The position numbers and the translations under genes are program-made. From Trachythela sp. YZ-2020 (taxonomy: Eukaryota > Cnidaria > Anthozoa > Malacalcyonacea > Clavulariidae): a DNA stretch of 64,000 nt. The notes under the pieces were generated by a model that saw nothing but the letters and a program-made list of their open reading frames with translations, was not told the origin of the DNA and ran no database searches. Positions 48,776-59,007 of this stretch are shown here, piece by piece; the first letter of the stretch is position 1, and each line of letters starts with the position of its first letter. The stretch is taken from NCBI GenBank assembly GCA_016169945.1, contig JADLSH010000035.1, forward strand, positions 434,001 through 498,000. Reading direction: 5' to 3'.

Positions 48776-50424
48776 TGTTTTCCATTCAATAAGGGCACCC
48801 TCAAGTAAATTTGTTTTCGGAGGCTGAATAGTAATGGAATATGTGTCTGACATTGATGAACACACAGTGCTGTGGAACTAAATTTATAAGAAGGGGGCTC
48901 TCTTTACTTGTATGGAAGCAACATCGAGCGCCGAAGGCACATGCATCTAAGGGTGTGGTTCGAACTGCATTTCGAGAGGGGATAGAATAGACGATTTTGT
49001 GTGATACTGCCTCTTTAATATATTATCGATTTTTTAATATGTAAGCATTCTTTTAAAAAGGAAGGGGGGATCCGTTTATTTATAGACCACTGCACCTTTG
49101 AAACAGTTGCAAGTTTCGATGCAACATTGTTGCAGTGCCAACTGCCAAATGGTACGTCTCCATGCATGCGCCACTGCAGGAGCTGAATGATGATCAAACG
49201 ATGCTGATATTCGCGGCTTAATTCACGTTGCTTTGATTTTCCAATTTTTGTTTTATTTCCCACACTAATTCCGGCTCAATCTCATATTTTTCAGAAGGGC
49301 ACGACCCTTGAGCACCCCCTCCCCCGGTTCCTATGCCCCTGTAAACAAAGTCATGACCACAGATTAAGTATAGATATCTATACTTAATCTGTGTCATGAC
49401 GCTTAGCATGCAACAAGACAACGTAATTGTGTGCATGACTTGTGTAATCCAGACTGATAATTATTAGAAAGAAACAATAAGATTATCCATGCGATAATGA
49501 TTTACATATTTTGTAGATGTTGCTACTATAGTGGTTCTACTATAGTGGTTCATCAATATGCGGGTTTGGAGTTAAATTAAAAATCTCTATTAAATCTGCT
49601 AATATACAATAATACAAGATAGGAGAAAAATCTAATTCCAATGTGACTATTTATACCACTTGGGATTGGAATCTCTTAATAACTTCTATACTCAAGGGAA
49701 TAAAACTGTAATTTTCAAACTCCTATATAATTTCAGACCATATTACATTCGAATTTGAATTTTATTTGGTTCTATTAAGTCTGCTTTTAATATATAAGAT
49801 AGGATAACAATCTAATTGCAATCTGACATGCATTAGATCTCTTAACTTCTATTTTTCATACTCAATATAAACTCACTCACTGAAATATAACGCTAATTTT
49901 CAAACTCCTAATATTAAAGCTGTATTTTACTTGAATTAACACGTTTCATTTGCATTCCACATACAGCGGAATGGTAATTTTTAATATCCAGTAGATAGAC
50001 ATAACGATTTATACCTATATTATAAATTTATATGATTTGTGCACCAATTTGTAAGATACAAAATTACCCGTATATCGATCAAACAAAGTAGATTACACTT
50101 GATAACATACAGCAAATTTCAAGGACAAAACATTGTGTGGTTTTTAAAGTTAAAAAATAATCAGATGATCCGATGTAATGTTCTTGTTTAAAATATTACG
50201 CAGCTTAAGCCAGCTACGCTCGTTTAATCCGCCATTTTGAACGCGCTGTCATAGCAATATTCGCAGACTGGCGCTAGTCTTTAGATTGAGATGCGAGATT
50301 GGAAAGATTGGCCAATCTGGCAGTATAATTACTGTGCCCTCTGACCAATCTGATAGTAATTATACTTGCTAGATTCTAGCGAAGCGGGTGTTCATGTTGA
50401 GTTGCTGTGCTTTCTTTCTTACAG

Positions 50425-50517
50425 ATGATTTTGAAGAAATTCGTGGCACCATGAACAATTATTTGAATACTGAAACACCAACCGGAGGAAGGGGACAGCG
50501 GCAAACACAAGATACAG
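50425..50517 (+). CDS. Second exon of the unidentified gene (tentative)
   Basis: The acceptor TTTCTTTCTTACAG is followed by an open stretch DFEEIRGTMNNYLNTETPTG and GRGQRQTQDT, then GTACTT. Joined to the phase-1 end at 36385, the split codon becomes GAT and the frame stays open (KFS-D-DFEEIR). A better donor, GTAAGT at 50552, would extend the exon by 34 bases. Function unknown. The two exons are about 14 kb apart, separated by the foldback element. Confidence 0.5.
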
Positions 50518-50551
50518 GTACTTGGAAGATGATGTGGAAAGTCCTGCTGTT

Positions 50552-50895
50552 GTAAGTATAAATAGCAGTCATATCTATGATCTATAAGGGAATATAAAGT
50601 TATACTCATCAAGGGGATGTTGAACATTGCACAATATTTTGCAGTCTCAATTTGATGAAAAATGTCTGGCATTTATAGATAGGGGGTGGGGGCTCAGCGC
50701 CCCTTGTTAGAAGCTCAGGGGGGACCTTGTCAAAAATTTCATGCCACTTTGGGGGGCTGATCTCCCAATATTTTTGCAGATTGCATATTCATAACCTGGA
50801 AAGTTATTTGGAACTGCCGGGTTGAAATCATGTTAGAAATATGTTCTTGATTATGATAATATGTATGTGGCTCCAACATGAAATAGCTTCGGTAT
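50552..50895. other. No further exon recognised
   Basis: G-rich patches near 50680-50750; nothing with a recognisable domain before the hAT element. Confidence 0.3.
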
Positions 50896-50903
50896 ATCGG
50901 AAT
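50896..50903. repeat. hAT target-site duplication, left copy
   Basis: ATCGGAAT, identical to 57035-57042. Confidence 0.9.
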
Positions 50904-51258
50904 TAGGCATTGACCGATTGTGCTCGGCAACTTTTTAGCAACTTTTGAGTTTGGGAGCAACTTTTTTCATTTGTAGCAACCTCGAGCAATATTTGCCTTT
51001 CAGGGCAACTTTTTAGCGACTTTTAGGCTTTTAGCAAAAAATGGACAATTAGATAAGCCATAATTAGAATTTTTGATAATAAAAACGAAGTCTTGATGTT
51101 TATAGTTCTTGATTATTTTTTGCACGGACTCCACTGACAGTGTTTAATATCGAATGTCGTCTTGCTTACTAGGGTTGCCTGTGCATGTGTTTAACAATAA
51201 AAACAAAATGGCGTCCGGTCATTTCAGTTTTAGTAATTTAAATTGCTAATTTGATGCC

Positions 51259-53225
51259 ATGGACGAATCACTTGACCTGTCCGACCGAGACGACTTATCA
51301 GAAACAGAAAACGAAGATGTGGAGATTTCAGAGAACGAAGATGTGCCGGTAAAAGAAGTCCAAGATCCAATTTTGATAGCAAGAAATGCTGGTGCAAGTC
51401 TAAGTGCCCCAGCAAAAGCTGACATTGCACGTAAGCGAAAACTTCCTGTCAATAAAGGAAAATACAAGCAAAGGGAGAGTAAAGCTACTGCCAGTACGAC
51501 TGCTTGGGATCGGTTGAAGGAATTTCCTAACCATCATTTTGCTGTGATCGACCGGAAATTGCGGTGCGACGCTTGCAGCGAAGAACTCTCTATGAAGAAA
51601 AGTTCTATCAAAAAACATATAGAATCAAGAAAGCACAAGAACGGATTATCTGATATTAGAAAGAACAAATCACACAACCAGACTATTATGGCATGCTTGC
51701 AAAGGAGAGATAAGAGAGAAAATACACCTGGTCAACTTTGCCCGCGGATATGCGATTATTCCGCTTTGAGGTAGTCGAATCTTTTCTGAATGGTGGAATA
51801 CCATTAGCGAAAACAGATTCTCTTCGACCGGTACTAGAGAAGCATGGCCATCGGTTAACCAGTAGCAGCCATCTGGCTCTACTTATTCCAGCAGTACTAG
51901 AAAAAGAAAAGGACAAGCTCCAGGAAGAACTCAAAGATGTGAAAGAGGCAAGTGTGATCTTTGATGGTACAGCCAGATTGGGTGAAGCCCTTGTTATCGT
52001 AATCCGCTTTGTTCAGGAAAATTTTGTACCCACTCAGCGAGTCATACGCCTCGAAATTCTTGCGAAGGCGCTTAAAGGAGAAGAATTGGCTCAGAGACTA
52101 ATGTCTTGCCTTGCTGTGGAGTATAAGCTTGGTCCGAATGTAGTTATTGGAGCTACGAGAGATGGTGCATCTGTTAATGGAGCTGCCTTGAGACAGCTGA
52201 TGTTCTTCTATCAAAATCTCTTTGATGTTGTGTGCTTCTCACACACTATAGACAATGTCGGCAATCATTTTCAATTTAGAATCCTTGACCTATTCACTCG
52301 CTATTGGATAGGCATGTTTTCCCATAGCTACAATGCACGCCTTGTCTGGAGAGAGAGAACGGGGCAGTCCATTCGTACGTTTAGCGACACGCGTTGGTGG
52401 AGTAAATGGGAAGTACTTAACCAAGTGGTCAACTATTTTGGTTATGTGGAGCCATTCCTTCGTGAAAATGAGGAAATCTGTCCTGCTAATCGCCAACATC
52501 TGCTGGAGATATTTGATGATCCCCAAACCTGTCAAGATCTACGGTTGGAGCTAGCTGCCATTGTTGATGCAGGGGTTCATTTCGTTAAAGCAACATATTA
52601 TTTGGAAGGAGATGGGCCACTCATTTTCTCCTGCTATGAGAAGCTTTCGGCTGTTGCCCGGGCCGTAGCAGTCGACAATTATCCCAACACCGTGGCTGTC
52701 GCCAGAGAAATTGCTAATGGAAATGCTGCGCTCTGTAGCCAGTTAATTGCACGGGCAAAAGCTTGTATCCAGCCGGGCCTTCAATTTTATCAGCAAAAGT
52801 TCAGTGGCCAGTTTTATGAAACTGTACGAACGTTCAAAGCTGCACGTCTTTGCTGCCCTATACAAGTGCAAAGCCTGAATCCGACAGCTGAATCACTTCA
52901 AGAGTTCAGAAGTTTTCCCTTCATCAAAGACGACGCCAAAATAGCTAATTTGGCTGAAGAGTTACCTTTGTATCTGGCTGCAGCAGAAGGCGTCACAGTG
53001 ACTTGTGAGAATGACAAGTTGACATGGTGGGCAGCTCATGAAGACGCCCTTCCACACTGGTCCTCGCTCGTCAAAACACTGCTGTTGATCCAGCCAAGTT
53101 CTGCATCTGCAGAAAGGGCTTTCAGTCTCCTAACCAGTGCATTTTCCTCACAACAAGACAGAGCCCTTGACGATTACCTTGAAGCTAGCGTTATGCTGCA
53201 ATACAATAATACAAAGAGGTCATAA
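51259..53225 (+). CDS. hAT transposase with BED zinc finger (one frameshift)
   Basis: It cuts and reinserts the element by a DDE-type mechanism in the nucleus. The N-terminal frame (51259-51774) has an acidic leader and a BED-type finger with C103, C106, H120, H126 (RCDACSEEL ... KKHIESRKHKNG). The second frame (51738-53225) has FDGT (D76), RDGASVNGAA (D142), CFSHTIDN, SDTRWWSKWEVLNQ and the C-terminal dimerisation block QPSSASAERAFSLLTSAF with DDYLEASVMLQYN. The frames differ by one base near 51737. A single T missing from CAACTTTGCC would explain it, giving continuous reading through PGQL and PADMRLF. The start ATG at 51259 comes soon after the left subterminal repeats. Poly(A) signal AATAAA near 53438. 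Confidence 0.93.
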
Positions 53226-53577
53226 CTGCCTCAACTGGGTAACAGGATTGATTTTGTGTTGTATGTTACTAAATGAACACCTATGTTATGTATATATTAC
53301 TTACCAATATACAATCTGTAGAATTAGTTCTGTTGTATTGGACTAATCTGGAAACAGTATGCCAGCAAGATAAAGTCAAATGAACAACCAGAACTCCAGA
53401 AGTTTTGTTTCAAACTTTTCATTTTATTGTTTTCTAATAAACGTTTTGTAAATATACGCTAATGCGAAAGATTTATTAAAATATTTTTATACATTTGTTC
53501 AAATTTCAAGAAATTTATCTTTATAGGTATCATTTTTGCAATATTATTTTAAAATATAGAAACTTTTAATTAAGTAT

Positions 53578-56500
53578 TATTATTATTATTATTTATCAAT
53601 CTTTATACAGGATAAAAACATCAGTGTTTACAAGTAGACATGCAACTCTGCTATCCTTGTTTGTCCTGTTTCAGACTGAGAATAAGAACAATTTCTAGTT
53701 ATAATAAGTACAAGCAATAAAAGAAGCTACCTAAAAAGTTAAAATCTATACTAAAAGATTAAAATCTATGCTAAAAGTTGAGATTGAAAGTGGTCAGAAA
53801 TGAGTGACCTAAACTCTGTGATTTCTTTTGCCAACCTAATTTCAATTGGAAGGCTGTTGAAAATCTGTTCTCCAGCAAAATAAAAGCTTTGTTTTGCAAC
53901 TTCAAGTTTTACTTTCGGTAATTCAATCAAAGCGTTGTTGTTTCTTGTTGATTTTTCATGGCTCAACCTTTTAAAATAGTTGTCAAAGATTGAGCTATTT
54001 GTTTGTTTTTCGAGACATTTCTTAACCAATAGACAGCAATGACGTTGAATTTCGGTCAGAATACAGTTGAGGTGATTGTTTCCAGTAATGGTCTTAGCTC
54101 TGCGGTGGAGAGATGCCAGTTGGTCCGTCTGAGTTCTTGTATAAATAAGCTTGACCGGACCAGCGTAAGTTAAAATCGGGAGTATCATCATGGTGTAGAT
54201 TTTTGTTGCTGCATTAGTATTAAGATAGTTCCTAATATTCTGTAATAATCTTACGCGACTACTTGCTCGTTTGTAGGCTCGATCAAAGTTGGTATTTAAA
54301 GTGAGTGTACTATCCAGCACATTCCCGAGGTACACATATTCTTTGACAAAAGATATGATAGTACCATCGTAGTAGATTTTTAAATCTCTTCCATTTCGAC
54401 TCAGTCTCCTGGCCGTCCCGAAAAGCATGGACTCAGTTTTTCCTTTCCTTAGATTTAATACAAGTTCATTTTCCCTACAGTAAGATCCTATGATCTTCAT
54501 TTCAGCATTTAAAATGTCTTCAATCACGTCTACGTTTTTGTTGGCATAGTAAATGACCGTATCATCAGCATACTTTATTACTTTAGAGTTCAAGGAGTCT
54601 GGAAGATCGTTAAAAAAGGTAAGAAAGAGCAAAGGCCCTAATATAGATCCCTGTGGCACACCACAGTAAACTGGTTCTGGTTCTGAAGTCATGTTTCCAA
54701 GTGCTACAACTTGCTTTCGATTGAATAGATAGCTTGTGAACCACTCCAATTCCTTGCCTTTCACACCATATGCAGAGAGTTTATTTAGCAGGGGGGCGTG
54801 TCCGATGGTATCAAAAGCTTTTGTTAAATCCAAATAGACTACCCCAACCAGGTTGCCTTTGTTCATTTCGCTTCGTATATCATCACATAGAAGAGCTGCT
54901 GCTAATTTTGTAGAACGTTGTTTTCTGAATCCAAATTGTGATTCAGATAGAAGTTTGTTACTTTCAAGGAAGTCAATAAGTTGGGGATGGATAGCTTTCT
55001 CTAGGATTTTCGAGAGAACCGGAAGAACAGAAATTGGTCTATAATTCTCCGGGAGTTTATGGTTCCCCGACTTAAAAATCGGTGTTATTCTCGCTGTTTT
55101 CCAGATATCAGGTACAGTTCCATTTTTGATCGAAAGATTTAGTATGTGGCACAATGGTCCAGAAATATGAGCAGCACAGTCCTTTAGCAATCCCGGGGGT
55201 AGATCGTCAAGCCCAGTGGCTTTGTTCCTACGTAGGGTACGAAGTTCTTTCTCAACAAAAACTCTTGATATGCAGTTGAAAGAAAAAGTTTTGTTGGTGC
55301 GATTTGGTAATTTCGTAGTAAATCGCCAGATAAAATCCATCAATGGTATTGACTTTTTCTTTAGCGATGAAATAGCATTTTTAAAATAATCACTGAAATT
55401 TTTGTTTTTTCACTATCTTTGCTTTGTACTGGAAATTTGCATGACTTTGTGGGAAAAATACTTTTAATTGTGGCCCAGAACTTCCGAGGATTTTCGCTAT
55501 TTTCATTTAACAAATTCTGATGATAAGCTGATTTAGCTCGCTTGACTTGGTTGGTGCAGAAATTTCTCATACGTTTATAAGAGATCCAATAAGCTTGGCT
55601 TTTGTCTTTCTGGCTTTACGCAACAATTTGTCCCGATCGTTCATTGACTTTTTAATATCTCGAGATAACCAAGGGCAGTTTTTCCCTCTTATCCGCTTCT
55701 CGACTTCAGGTGCATGAAGGTCGAATACTGATTTTAAGCTACGGCTAAAATATTCAAGTGCTGCCGATGCGTGAGTTTCTTGGTAGACTGGCTGCCAATT
55801 GATTTTCGATACATCTTCATTTAAGTTGTTTGGGTCATAGTTTGCATAATTACGGCATTTTATTGTTCTTGGTTCAAACTTTTGAGAATTTAACTTTCTT
55901 ACGCAAGCAATCATGTCGTGGTCACTAAGCGACGTTACAATAACCTCGGATTTCGATATTGTTGACGGTCTATTTGTAATTATCAGGTCAATCAACGTTG
56001 AGGATGTCTGGGTTGTACGTGTTGGTTTCTTTATCAACTGTTTGAAACCGTTCTGTGTAATAGTTGTTTTGAATTGATGTTTTCATGGTGATTTTTATAG
56101 TTGACATTGAAATCGCCTAACATAATAGCCTCTTTGTTTTCCTTTACCACGTCGCTTAAGTGGCTTTGTAATGACTGATTATAGTTCATAGGTAAGTAAT
56201 TAGAGGTCTCTGGAGGGCGATAAAAGCAGCCAACGAAAAATGATTTAGAATTTTTGACTGTAATTTCAATCAACAGAGCCTCCGTGAGAGATTTTTCTAA
56301 GTCATACCTTCGTGTAAAACTAATGTTATTTTTAACAAACATTGCAACTCCACCTCCTTTTCCTTGATCGCGATCACGATGAATAAAAGTATAACCATCT
56401 AATTCACAGTAAGTGTCCCCGTTTGCTTTCGTTAGATGCGTCTCTGATAAGGTTATAATGTCAATTTTCGGATGAGCAACTACAAACTCTTGTAGCATGT

Positions 56501-56876
56501 CAAAATTACTTACAAGTCCTCTGATATTTTGATGGACAATCTTCAATCCCCTGCTCGATAGGAACTGCTGGAATTGTTCTCTCGAGAGCGACGATGGGCC
56601 AGGTTGACTTTCCACATCCCCACAAAGGAGAAGCAATACAAAAATCACGCTCTTCTTGTGCCATCTCAATCCGAAATTATGCGACTTCTTGTAAGCAAAC
56701 AAGGACGAGATATACAAATTTTCCTTGCCCGTGTATAAATCTTGTTTTAATAACGTTCTACTAATACCTTCCGGTTGGGTAAAAGCAGGATATTTAACCG
56801 TACAACTTAATAAAGATATAAACAACACGAGAGCACATACTAACACGTCATGCCTCACCGCCATGCTTACCGCCAT
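53578..56876 (-). pseudogene. CR1-like LINE nested in hAT, endonuclease and YADD RT, with 2A-like motif
   Basis: Minus strand. The N-terminal frame (56876-56034) begins with a hydrophobic, signal-like stretch VLVCALVLFISLLSC, then LLLLCGDVESQPGP (56595-56636), a 2A-like motif. The endonuclease follows (VHQNIRGLVSNFD, TLSETHLTKANGD, GCFYRPPET, LGDFNVNYKN, then SLSDHDMIACV in the next frame). The RT (55343-53766) has NKATGLDDLPPGLLKD, NYRPISVLPVLSKILEKAI, QFGFRKQRST, YLDLTKAFDTIGH, GVPQGSILGPLLFLTFFNDL and KYADDTVIYY, then a full C-terminus. Frame breaks are near 56085, 55578 and 55394; the first and last look like one A missing from an A-run. The 3' tail is (AAT)n at plus 53578-53598. Confidence 0.92.
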
Positions 56877-57034
56877 GCTTATGCGTGAAAATATCGTGAA
56901 ATTTGGGCGAGAATTAGGTGCAACACTTGAAGTTTACGTAGCAACTTTTTGTATTTTTTGCAACTTTTTAGCAACTTTTCGCATTTTACGCAGCAACTTT
57001 TCAGAAATTTACGAGCACAATCGGTCAATGCCTA

Positions 57035-57042
57035 ATCGGAAT
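57035..57042. repeat. hAT target-site duplication, right copy
   Basis: ATCGGAAT, identical to 50896-50903. Confidence 0.9.
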
Positions 57043-57759
57043 CGTTTATTTGAAGTTAAGTCTTTCTTTAAAAAACACTAATTGAAGAATTACTAGAACC
57101 AAAAATAAATACTGGAACTTCCCATGTTGATCATGTTGCACCCACTGATCTAGTGGTTGCACCCTCCACGCCTTGTCACCCTCACTTCTTGTCACCCCGC
57201 CCTGCTTTAATTAAGAGCCCCCCGGCCCCCCCCTGTTATAATTTCAGTTCTAGACCACTGTTAAAAGCATGACAAACCTTTATACAGCATTAACTTGTAA
57301 ACAGAAATATTGAACTTTGACACTTGCTATATAATAATTGTGGTTAAACTACTATTAAACTGTAAATATGATTGGCTAAATATTTTCCTAAAATGTGTGA
57401 GAGATAGGCGATAACAAAGTACCTAAACTTTGACATTGTTTTTTAACCACGAGAGCGTATACCATTTAACTATTAGAAAATTGACATTGAATTTAAGGAA
57501 TAGAAACAATGGTCAAAATACAGTACTTCGTATAAGCAAACCGCAAGTTTGCAAAATGAAATGAAATTTGCAAATTAAAAATAAACATGGTGTGCTTGCA
57601 CGACCTATAAATAAACTTGTCAAAACATTAAAGTTTTCAAAATTACCTCGTACAAGTGGAAGGTATAATTTCGGGAGCATTCGACAATTCTCCACATGTC
57701 GTCGGAACGAAGTCGGAAATAGTATTTCGCGCAAAATTGCGCGACAATATGTAAACAAA
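57043..57759. other. No gene recognised
   Basis: An open plus-strand stretch at 57568-57801 has no known domain and runs into the MITE. A C-rich patch lies at 57190-57235. Confidence 0.35.
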
Positions 57760-58093
57760 ATGTCAATCAGTGGTGTAACTCCTATGAGTTCCACCCGGTA
57801 AGAGCCGGGGCACCCAGGCGGGCTTCCACAGGCACCCTGAACTGAGTTGTCCGGGGGCCAAACAAATTGTAAATTTTCTTATATTAAAATGTCGTTTTCT
57901 GACCATCAGAATTCTGTAAAATCTTCCCCCAAAGGGCAAGAAATGGAATTTCAGAGACTCTAAATTTAAAAATTTTCCAGGGGGGCATGCCTACGGATCC
58001 CGCGAGCTTGTGCCTTCGGCATTCGTACTAGAGGGGCCTTTAAACATTTTGAACCGGGGGCACCTGATATAACGTTGCGCTACTGATGTCAAT
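57760..58093. mobile_element. hAT-type MITE with perfect 8-bp duplication
   Basis: The ends CAGTGGTGTAAC (57768) and, inverted, CAGTAGCGCAAC (58085) fit hAT termini. Flanking 8-mers ATGTCAAT are identical (57760-57767 and 58086-58093). The 318-bp interior is non-coding. Confidence 0.85.
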
Positions 58094-59007
58094 CTTGTGC
58101 CTGGACAAGTGAATATCTATATATTTCAGATGGTAAGATGTACTTTGTATTTAATTTCTATGCTCAATTTCAGAGTTACAAGACCACGAAATATAGTTGA
58201 GTAAAAATTTCTGTAAAATTATACAAAACTTCATATCATCAAAAAGAACAAAAGAGTTTAATCAATACGCCCCAATTTCAGACCAAAACAAATTTAAATA
58301 GTAATAGGCAATTCCAGCTATCGCAATGCATGCCGGTAGAAGTGGTTATTTTTCCATTTCGCGCCAAATGGCGGACGGAAAATGTGTATTTTACACGAAG
58401 CTGTATTTTTAAATTTTTGTGCTTTATCTTTCGCTCCAAACACTGGTTTAAAAGTTGTATTCTTAGCAGAGGTGATCAGGACTCTTAAACGTACGTTTTG
58501 TAGAAATCCATTCGATAATTCGCGAGAAAATTGCTTTCGAGTTGACACAGGAGTGAAGCAAATTTTTAAAAAAGATGGCTTCGAAAACTACTCTGTCGCA
58601 CGTTTTGAAGTAAATAAAGTGATCGGTAAGAGCACTGTCGACAATTTACCCCTTCAAATGGAGCTCTGTAACCAAATAATCTAGATTTATTGTTTTTATG
58701 TATTTCTGACTGCTTGATTTCTACGTACAGGCAGTTAAAAATCAAAATGTTTTAGCCGACATTTTGTCAACATGTCCCAGAGGCATGGCTTCACTTTGGT
58801 ATAGTTTGTCGCGAAAACAAACCCGGTTTACTAGCAATGCAACTTTCTCGTTATTTTTAATTTTTCGATTTTTATTAATAATTAAACGTTTAGCAATCAA
58901 AGATTGAATTACACGTTCTTACATTATACATAGCTACATAATTATATATATAAAACTTTGTTAAAATTAAGCTATAAGAAGCTAAGAGTATAAAAATTAT
59001 TAAAATT
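58094..59007. other. No gene recognised
   Basis: Contains AAATGGCGGAC at 58366 and an open plus frame 58382-58684 without a known domain. AT-rich towards the LINE. Confidence 0.35.

Larger units (their letters stand above)
36627..50383. mobile_element. Giant foldback element with 43-bp satellite arms, FB-B
   Basis: The outer arms (36627-38205 and 48775-50383) are inverted copies of about 1.6 kb, both starting TTCGCTAGAATCTAGCAAGT. They differ at scattered positions and small indels. Inside them the satellite runs one way to about 43015 and the other way to about 48775. The left arm has about 280 extra bases (38206-38487) that the right arm lacks, and the right array contains a SINE. No transposase is seen; the paired open frames in the arms (37538-37959, 49015-49436) match no family I know. 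I found no clear target duplication. It lies between two phase-compatible exons, so probably within an intron. Confidence 0.8.
50904..57034 (+). mobile_element. hAT DNA transposon, almost intact, with nested LINE
   Basis: Terminal inverted repeats TAGGCATTGACCGATTGTGC are at 50904 and, inverted, at 57034, flanked by the perfect 8-bp duplication ATCGGAAT. Subterminal GCAACTTTTTAGCAACTTTT repeats occur near both ends (50927-51035 and 56938-57005), the kind of site hAT transposases bind. The element carries a BED-finger transposase gene. A CR1-like LINE (53578-56876) is inserted after that gene; without it the element would be about 2.8 kb. Confidence 0.93.

Noticed and set aside
38840..48804. 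Many open frames reading MESNSNLKSFILSQ or similar
   Set aside because: They are produced by the 43-bp monomer, which lacks stops in the used frames. They occur on both strands in proportion to array orientation and have no start context or domain.
36627..50383. The palindrome as a pure sequencing artefact (read through a hairpin adapter)
   Set aside because: The arms differ by base changes, a 280-base segment, array length and a SINE in one arm only. It is still worth checking with spanning reads.
51730..51745. Programmed frameshift in the hAT transposase
   Set aside because: No canonical slippery heptamer or downstream structure is apparent, and hAT transposases are not known to need one; a lost T in a T-run is simpler.
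58382..58684. A 100-residue plus-strand gene
   Set aside because: No domain, no upstream promoter feature and no related copy; an overlapping open frame exists on the minus strand.
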